A DNA stretch of 64,000 nucleotides from Aquilaria yunnanensis (taxonomy: Eukaryota; Streptophyta; Magnoliopsida; Malvales; Thymelaeaceae), in the NCBI GenBank assembly GCA_039654915.1, contig CM077594.1, forward strand, positions 21,513,001 through 21,577,000, read 5' to 3'. A program made the position numbers and the translations under genes. Of the stretch, positions 56,935-64,000 are shown piece by piece (the first letter of the stretch is position 1; each line of letters opens with the position of its first letter). Below the pieces are notes generated by a model. That model searched no databases and was not told the origin of the DNA. It saw only the letters and a list, made by a program, of their open reading frames with translations.

Positions 56935-57901
56935 CAGTTTAAACTTGGTCCCTCACATACTCCAAGCTCTTCACATAGCTTCAAGCAGTCTTCAAGCTTT
57001 AAAGGTTTGGTTATGATGTCTGCCACTTGATTACTTGTTCCACAATGAACCAGCTTTACCACTTCTTCTTTAGCAAGATCACGTAAGAAATGAAATCTTA
57101 CATCTATGTGCTTACTTCTAGCTTGCATGACAAGATTCTTAGACAGCTTGATTGTTGAACTATTGTCACAAAATATAGTAGTGCATTTATTTTGTGAATG
57201 GCATATCTTCTGTAGCACTCTTTCCATCCATATGCACTGACAACTGCATGAAACTACTGCTATCAATTATGCTTCTGTAATAGATTAGGTGGCCACTAGT
57301 TCCTTTTTAGAAGCCCACGAAACTGCTTATCCACTTAACAAAAATACGTAGCCAAATGTACTCTTTCTATCATTAGAATCTCCAGCAAAATCATTATTAG
57401 TATAGGCTAACAATTCTCTAGTATCTTCTTTCTATAGAGTATTCTTAGCTCAATGGTTCTTTTCAAGTAACGAAGGACTCTTTTTGTTGCTTGCATATGC
57501 ACATCAGTGGGGTTAGCCATGTACCTGCTCAAAAGACACACCACATGCATTAAATCAAGTCTAGTTACAATGATGTACATAAGGCTGCCAATCAACTGTT
57601 TGTAAACTGTAGCATATGTCTTAGCATCCCCTCCTTCTTGCGATTGCTTAAAACCCGGCACAATAAGATTCTTGAATGAATTGCAATCATGCAAGCTGAA
57701 TCTTTCAAGCACTTCTCAAGCATATTTCTTCTGACTTAAGTAGATGACCTTTGAATCTTGGAGAACTTCAACATCAAGAAAGTACTTCATCTTAACCAGA
57801 TGCATCATGTAAAACTCTATTTTCATAGAGTTTTTAAAATTCTCAAACATGCACTTGTTATTGCCAGTAAAGATTAGATTATCAACGTATAGGGTTACAA
57901 C
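56935..57901 (-). pseudogene. Copia reverse transcriptase and RNase H, truncated and decayed
   Basis: The minus strand gives VVTLYVDNLIFTGN at 57,905-57,860, i.e. the catalytic YVDD motif with its last Asp changed to Asn, then the thumb/connection region LIGSLMYIIVTRLDLMHVVC (57,712-57,407). RNase H follows with IFCDNSSTIKLSKN, RSKHIDVRFHFLRD and the family-typical VHCGTSNQVADIITKPL (57,266-56,934). Stops lie between the pieces. The upstream reverse transcriptase, integrase and gag are missing because of the Gypsy insertion. Confidence 0.87.
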
Positions 57902-59099
57902 TGTTGACACCCAATTTCGTTCGGTTACTAACTTTAAAAAAAAAAATTAAAAATTAGTTTAGGGGGCATTTTGTTTTGGGGGCAATTTGGTCTTTTCATG
58001 TGTTACTAATTTTTTAGAAATATAAAATATTTTAGTGTAATTTAGAGTCCAAAAAGTTTTGTAGAGTTAGCTAAAAAAAAACAATAATAATAAATAAAAA
58101 TTAAAAAAGGGGGGAATTTTAAAAAAAATTGACAAAATTGAGAAGTTTGGGGTTAATCTGTCAAAATTGAAAATTTTGGGAAAAATCTGACAAAATCTTG
58201 AAATTTTAAGGAAATCTGGTGATTTTTGCAAGGTTTTGGGCTAATTTGACAAAATAGACAAATTCGGGCCAAATTGTAATTTCGTGAAAAAACTGGGACC
58301 ATACCAGTAATAAGTGAGAGATGGAGGACTAAAACCGTTATTTTTACCAAATTATGTTTTAAATCTGTTTCAAATTAAATTTCAATTTTTTTTCTAATTA
58401 AGGGTATCCAATGCTCACACTAGGATAAATAGGAGTCCAAATTTTCAAAGAGAAGGACGAATTTAGCAATATCTTAGCTCCTAACTTAAAAAGAGAAAAC
58501 TATAACTTTAGTCCCTGGCCTCTCCTCCCTCACCCAAAAAAAAACCTAACCTTTTCCCATCGCCGCCGCCACCCCTGGTCTCCCTCTACGCCCGACGCTT
58601 CACCTTCCCAGACGCTCCACCACCTCAGCCAGACGCCGTCCTTCCAGCCACCGCCTCTGCCCGTCGCCGTCTACGCCATCGCTGCCATCGCCGCGACGTC
58701 CTCCTCGTTTCCACTGCCGTCCGTCTCCTCCGCCACCGTCAACCACCGTTGCTCCTCTCCGAGGGCCCTTCAGGAGGTCGCCCCGTCGTCACCCCACCAC
58801 CATTGAAGCCCACGCTCAGCCTCCCCCTCTATCGTTGTCGGTAAACGGAGAATAGGAGACAAAACCCTTTTGGCCAAACCGCGACCCAACCCGTCTGACC
58901 CAGCCAACATTTTTTTTGTATAATTCCCTTTTAATCCTTGATCTTTTTATTTCATTCATTTTACCCACTAACTTTCTTATTTTTTCATAACTAGTCATTA
59001 GCAGCAAGCTTTTGGATGTTTATTTTCCTTTCTTTCTTGTTTTTCTTTAGTTTGTTTTGTTGTTGTTAAACGGAAGGTTAAACCTCCTATTTTTATTTC

Positions 59100-59820
59100 T
59101 GTTTTATGGATGGCCAAGTGTCCCACATCATTATTTTTATTACTTTTAAATTCTATTTTATTTTTATTTCTTTTTATGTGGAGGGTCATGTCTCCCACCT
59201 TATTTACTTTCTAGCACTTTTTATATTTATATTTTATTTTTATTTTGTGGAGGGTCATATCTCCCACCTTATTTACTTTCTATCACTTTTACATTTTATT
59301 TTATTTTTGTTTGGTGGAGGGTCATATCTCCCACCTTATTTAGTTTCTAGCCCTTTTACATTTTATTTCATTTTTTATTTCTGTTATGTGGATGGCCAAA
59401 TGTCCCACTTTATTTATTGTCTATTACTTTTTGCATTCTATTTTATTTTTATTTTTGTTATGTGGATGGCCAAAAGCCCCATCTTATTTATTTTTTTCAT
59501 TACTTTAACATTTTATCTTATTTTTATTATTTCTGTTATGTGGATAGCCAAAAGCCCCATCTTATTTATTTATTTATTTTATTACTTTTATATTTTATCT
59601 TATTTTTATTATTTCTGTTATGTGGATGACCAAGCCCTCCGGTCTTTTATTTTTCTATCATTTTTATCTTTTTTTAGTATTATTGGTTATTTGGAATGTT
59701 GAGCCACTAACATTTTTATTTTATTTTTTTCCTTTAAAATGGAAGGCCGAGCCTCCTACATTTTTTTATTATTTTTATATATGGAAAGGTTGAGCCTCCT
59801 ACACCTTCTGTTAAAATAAC
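59100..59820 (+). repeat. Tandem repeat in the Gypsy LTR, about 75-bp unit
   Basis: About eight units of the form TGTGGATGGCCAAATGTCCCA + CTTATTTA(C/T)TTTCTA(T/G)CACTTTTACATTTTATTTTATTTTTATT. Successive units vary: GGAGGGTCATATCTCCCACC, GGATGGCCAAAAGCCCCATC, GGAAGGCCGAGCCTCC. A 198-codon frame across the repeat is a composition artefact. Confidence 0.88.
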
Positions 59821-59825
59821 TCTTA

Positions 59826-60170
59826 AAAACCTATAACCAGGTGATCCAATAAAATCAATAATTTGGATAAGTATTTTTTTTTAAAAAAAAATAATATAAA
59901 TAAATTTAGGTTCCACATTTGGCTGATCTGATAAGATCCATTGTTTGGACAATCATTTAAACATGTTTCCAAGTAAATAAAGAAAGTAAAGAAAAATAAT
60001 TTTTAATATCTACATCTGGGTGACTCAGTAGAATCCATGGTTTGGAAACATCAAAATTTTCATAAAATAGACTCAAAAAAAATCAAATAGGAAGATTTAG
60101 AAGTCTATATTCGGGTGGTTCGGTTAGAATCCATGGTTTGGAAATTAACTGAAATTATTTAAAAGCAAGC
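59826..60170 (+). repeat. Second tandem repeat in the Gypsy LTR, about 90-100-bp unit
   Basis: Four units share (T)CTA(C/T)AT(C/T)(T/C)GGGTGA and (AGAATCC)ATGGTTTGGAAA separated by AT-rich spacers, at about 59,828, 59,910, 60,008 and 60,102. The last two are the most alike. Confidence 0.75.
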
Positions 60171-60344
60171 AAAACAAAATTAAAATCAACTAAGGTGCCA
60201 ATTTTTGGGCGTTAAAATAAAGTTATTTTAGCATAATCGTACTCCCGAACCCTCAAACTCTCGTAGACCATTTTTAGGTATCCAATCAACCTAGGTAAAA
60301 CTAATTGGTGGCGACTCTAAAAAAAAAAACACGTTGCCATAGCT

Positions 60345-60363
60345 TGGCGACTCCACTGGGGAC
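60345..60363 (+). other. Primer binding site of the Gypsy element
   Basis: TGGCGACTCCACTGGGGAC, five bases after the LTR end. This sequence is typical of plant Gypsy elements of the Ogre/Tat type, which I recall as tRNA-Arg primed. Confidence 0.7.
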
Positions 60364-61240
60364 ATTCGTGAGTCAAGCCTAAAAGTTGATTTGTTTTGTT
60401 TTGCTTTGCTTATCTTTGCGTGGATTCATATGCTATACTTGCTTATTGTAAGCATGCAATATGCATTCATGACATGAAGCTCTACACCCAAGTTTCCTCA
60501 ATTCAACCACGTTCTTTCAAAGCGGAATTGGTGTTGTTGTCCTTGTGAGACTATTGTCTCCAAGCCTTCACCGGTTTCAAGTAGCAAAGTAATGTATTAC
60601 CTCCTGAGACGACAATCTCTACATGGGCCCACGAAAAGCTACTACCCGAATTAATCCTCTCCTTACATAAACCCTTGTGGGTAAAGAGTTGGGCTGTCAC
60701 TATAATTTTGTGATGGGATTCGGGAACCACCTTCGGCCTTTCTGACAAGCCACCCTATGCATATAGAACTCCCCACTTAACCATAGAACTGGCCATAGAA
60801 TTCCTACCATTTACCAGCGTCATAAGCATTTTATTGTTATACCATTTTGTTGCGTTACACTTTTGTTTTTTTTGTATCTTATATTTATGGCTTTAACTTT
60901 TTTTCTCATATTTGCTCATGAGTTATTAATTGTTTCATCTCCAAGAAATGTACTATTTAACTTGTTACTAATCTTGCCTTTTTTTTGTTGTGCTTTTGAT
61001 TTTTCAAGTGCAATTTTTCTTCATGTATCAAAACCATATATCAAACTATACTAACCTTTTGTCTTTCTAATGACAACTAGAAGTCTTGAAGTTCCACGAT
61101 AGTGGATAATCAAGCTCACTCATTGCATGCATGCATTACATCAATCATATACATGTAAAGTCTAATAAAATGAATCTCACTTTAAAGAGGTAAAAATTGG
61201 CCCTCAACACCGATACCCAACTCGGCTTCAAACAAGACTC
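60364..61240. other. Gypsy untranslated leader
   Basis: Leader between primer binding site and gag. No convincing coding; a T-rich section at 60,840-61,060. Confidence 0.5.
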
Positions 61241-63150
61241 ATGGTGGAACAAGTTGAAGGACGCTTCGCCGACATCGAGTCGAAGATCGAGAGTATGGCA
61301 GAACAGATGAGGCTGTTAATGCACTTAATCAAAGGGAAAACGATCTAAGCCCCTGTCAAAGACCCGCAGGATCCCATCTACCCTCCAAGGTTTACCCCAC
61401 AACGGGTCCTGACTTAAGAAATGCCTTTTCAAGACTCAGGTCCATCCGATAGTATTCATTTTAGGCACAATCCCATCTATGAAGAAAAAAAGACACTGTT
61501 GAAGGAAGAAGGAGAATCTCAAAAGCTCGATACAATAAGAAGAGGCTTCGGGCCATTGAAGGTGGCACTTTATTTGGATCACTGTCAGTGGACGATCTTT
61601 GCTTGATGCCAGACATTGTGATTCCTTCAGACTTCAAAGTACCAGAGTTTGTGAAATATGATGGGACAAGTTGCCCTATCACTCATATAACACTTTTCAT
61701 AAGAAAGCTACAACCACTCACAAAAGATGAGAAGGTGTGGATGACACTTTTCCAAGAAAGTCTTACAAAATCAGCACTACAGTGGTATCTAAGTCAAGGT
61801 CCAAGAAACATCAAAACATGGAATGGCCTCGCTCAAGCTTTCATCAACAACTACAAACACGTCATGGACTTAGCCCCGGATCGCCAAACTCTCCAGAATA
61901 CGGAAAAGAAAAAGCAAGAAACCTTCAAGGAGTACGCTCAAAGATGGAGGAACCTAGCCGCACAAGTTCAGCCACCTATGATGGAGAGAGAAATGGTAAC
62001 TTTATTTGTCCAGAAACTGAAGTACCCATACTATGACAAACTTATTGGCAATTCAGCAAACAATTTCTCAGACATTGTCATGTTTGGAGAACGAATTGAG
62101 CATGGGATTAGGACTGGGAAAATCACCGAATCCTTTAATGATGCCATGAAAAGAGGAGGACCATCTAGAAGAAAGGATAAGGAGGTACAACAAGTAGGAT
62201 GCGGAAGAAGGATTCCCCTCGTAGGTGCTTTGGCTACTGGGCCTCGCCTATCTTATCCTACCAATAGGCCTAATAATTATCCTGCCAAAAGGCCTAATCA
62301 ATTATGACCACCTATTTTGACTCCTCCAGTGGCCGCATAAAGACAAAGAGAAACATTTGTGCTAATTCCTATGACTTACACTGAGTTATATCCAAAGCTC
62401 ATTGAAAGTCAACTTATCCACCCAATTCCTACAAAGCCAATCGAACCCCCATATCCAAGGTGGTACGACCCAAATGTAACTTGCCCATATCATGATGGCA
62501 CTGTGGGCCATGGCATAGAAAATTGTGTAGCTTTGAAACGCATAGTCCAACAACTAATCGGGTCAAAGTCGTTGGACTTTTCTGATGAACCGAGCATCAC
62601 TCACAACCCATTGCCCCCTCATCAAACTGGACCAGTTAATATGATAGAGGAACACCGACTGATAAAGAAGTCAGTCAATGACATTACAACTCCTCTTAAG
62701 CATGTATACTCATGGCTTATGAAAAAATGGGTCATCATTAAAAAGCCTTCTTTTGGACATAAAGAAATCAAAGATGGAGAATTGTGTGATTTTCATGATA
62801 GTAAGGGTCATCCCATCCAGGAATGCTCAGAATTCCATGAGAATCTACAGAGACTCATAGACTCATCCCAACTCAGCATTTTTATGTCGAGTAAAGATGT
62901 TGATGTAAATGTAATCATTAAAGAACGATAAGTCAATGCTATGCCAAGACCACTAGTCATACCAATTTCAAAACCTACTGTCAAGCCTTTAAGGATCCAA
63001 GTCCCAACTCCATTCCCCTACAAATCGGATAAGGTCGTTCCATGGAAGTATGATTACACCTCCAACATTACATCGACTCCGTTAGAGGTTGGGGGCATGA
63101 CTAGAAGTGGTCGATGTTACTCGCCGAAGCAGATGGACAAGCTCTGACAA
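61241..63150 (+). pseudogene. Gypsy gag polyprotein, decayed
   Basis: Gag packages the element's RNA into cytoplasmic particles. An N-terminal coiled coil (FADIESKIESMAEQMRLL) begins at the ATG at 61,241. After a frameshift near 61,555, the gag domain (61,588-62,307) reads MPDIVIPSDFKVPEFVKYDG, then WYLSQGP, and ERIEHGIRTGKI. Two Cys/His motifs follow: CPYHDGTVGHGIENC (62,483-62,527) and CDFHDSKGHPIQEC (62,786-62,827). The frame (same register from 61,588 to the window end) is broken by stops at 62,305, 62,338, 62,929 and 63,145. All four can come from C-to-T change of CGA or CAA codons. Confidence 0.85.
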
Positions 63151-64000
63151 GACAAGAATATCATAGACTCAATGAATGGGCCTATTAGCACAAATACATC
63201 AGAAGAACAATGGGTGCCACGAGTGGTAACAGATGAACAAGCTGGCGAGTTTCTCAAACTCATAAAGCAAAATAAGTATAGTATCGTGCAGCAGTTAAAC
63301 CGTTTGCCAGCAAAGATTTCCATACTCTCACTGCTCTTAAGTTCTGACGCTCATCGAAAAACACTCCTTAAAGTTTTGAACAAGGCCTATGTTGAGCAAA
63401 ATATTTCTGTGAATAATTTTGATCACCTCATCAACAACATCACGACACAAAATCTCATCACATTCACTAATGACGAGATACCAGCAGAAGGAAGATGTCA
63501 CTCTAAGGCTCTACATATTTTGACTAAATACAAAGATCGAATTATGGCCAAAGTCCTTATTGACAATGGGTCAGCTCTAAATGTAATGCCACTTGAAACC
63601 TTACATAAGCTCGGTATAGACCCATCATACCTCAACAACAGTCACATTATCGTTCGAGCATTTGACGGGATGAGGAAAGACGTTATTGGAGAGATAGAGT
63701 TGCCAATAGAGATCGGCCCTTGTGTCTTCCATATCACATTCCAAGTTATGGACATTAAACCTTCTTATAGTTGTCTGTTGGGAAGACCATGGATCCATAT
63801 GGCCGGGGCAATTCCCTCTTCATTACATCAAAAACTGAAATTCATCATTGAAGGAAAATTAATAACAGTCTTTGCTGAGGAGGACATTCTGCTATCTAGA
63901 CCTACGGATGCTCAGTATGTCGAGATTAATGAAGATGTGCCTGATTGCTCCTTCAGGTCTTTTGAAATTGTTAATGCTACCTATATCGGTGAATATGGAG
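63151..64000 (+). CDS. Gypsy aspartic protease region of pol (partial)
   Basis: Open from 63,148 to the end of the window. The protease active site is VLIDNGSALNVMP (63,555-63,593), followed by SCLLGRPWIHMAGAIPSSLH (63,769-63,828), which marks the protease C-terminal half. Reverse transcriptase, RNase H and integrase must lie beyond the window. Asp-Asn-Gly-Ser in place of the commoner Asp-Ser/Thr-Gly is seen in other Tat-type elements and may be functional. Confidence 0.83.

Larger units (their letters stand above)
56666..57901 (-). mobile_element. Copia-type LTR retrotransposon, 3' part
   Basis: From the right: reverse transcriptase, RNase H, polypurine tract TAGGGGAGGAAA (56,903-56,914) and a 237-bp LTR (56,666-56,902) with TG...CA ends. 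The element is cut at 57,901 by the Gypsy LTR, so its 5' part must lie beyond the window. Confidence 0.85.
57902..60339 (+). repeat. 5' LTR of the Gypsy element
   Basis: Starts TGTTGACACC and most likely ends ACACGTTGCCA five bases before the primer binding site. A TATA-like GGATAAATAGG lies near 58,422, followed by a GC-rich tract at 58,560-58,810 (CGCCGCCGCCACC, CCGTCGCCGTC). Two tandem-repeat blocks fill the rest (59,100-59,820 and 59,826-60,170). Confidence 0.75.
57902..64000 (+). mobile_element. Gypsy-type (Tat/Ogre-like) LTR retrotransposon, running off the window
   Basis: It begins TGTTGACACCCAATTTCG inside the Copia reverse transcriptase. A long LTR (about 2.44 kb) is followed by primer binding site TGGCGACTCCACTGGGGAC, gag, and an aspartic protease frame still open at 64,000. 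Gag-before-pol order and the gag motifs fit non-chromovirus plant Gypsy elements; assignment to Tat/Ogre rests on the gag style and primer site and is an inference. Confidence 0.88.

Noticed and set aside
59106..59702. 198-codon open frame
   Set aside because: It runs through the 75-bp tandem repeat of the Gypsy LTR and has a repetitive Phe/Tyr-rich product; composition artefact.

Overview
This window looks like heterochromatin or gene-poor DNA of a flowering plant. It is AT-rich, and its coding content is almost entirely transposable elements: Copia and Gypsy LTR elements, LINEs, CACTA elements, a Helitron, Mutator-like DNA and Stowaway-like MITEs. A few broken plant genes or gene scraps remain: a xyloglucan endotransglucosylase/hydrolase (XTH), a 2-oxoglutarate-dependent dioxygenase and a MAGO NASHI fragment. 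No intact host gene, rRNA, tRNA or CRISPR array was found. The species cannot be fixed from the sequence alone.

Layout. 1-1.3 kb: probable solo LTR. 1.3-2.2 kb: GC-richer patch with a minus-strand MAGO-like exon fragment. 2.2-7.5 kb: AT-rich DNA with a Stowaway-like MITE, a CGAAC/GTTCG-rich repeat with microsatellites, a long-TIR Mutator-like MITE carrying a minisatellite, and palindromic remnants. 7,554-19,470: an 11.9-kb CACTA element (CACTA-1, TSD TAA) with a decayed transposase gene and a second Ptta/En/Spm-type gene. 19.7-21.6 kb: a three-exon XTH pseudogene. 22.7-23.9 kb: a plus-strand LINE remnant. 24-25.3 kb: inverted minisatellite-like arrays. 25,305 to about 34,930: a minus-strand Helitron with RepHel and RPA1-like genes, both decayed. 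35-37.2 kb: direct repeats and the N-terminal part of a Mutator-like transposase. 37.7-38.3 kb: a MITE and a dioxygenase exon. 39.8-55.7 kb: a nested stack, in which a degenerate array is split by a minus-strand LINE, the LINE by CACTA-3 (41,224-55,022), and CACTA-3 by CACTA-2 (45,165-54,050, TSD CAT). 55.7-57.9 kb: a second MITE and the 3' end of a minus-strand Copia element. 57,902 to the window end: a Gypsy element inserted in the Copia reverse transcriptase, with a 2.4-kb LTR, primer binding site and gag-protease frame running off the window.

How the parts relate. In both large CACTA elements the transposase gene comes first and a Ptta-type gene second, on the same strand. In each, the repeat motif that fills the element's own ends also forms a block between the two genes, just upstream of the second. 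The two elements use different motifs, so this looks like shared architecture: a second, self-targeted promoter. Many premature stops in the CACTA, Helitron and Gypsy frames can be explained by C-to-T change at CAG, CAA, CGA or TGG codons, as expected for old methylated transposons.
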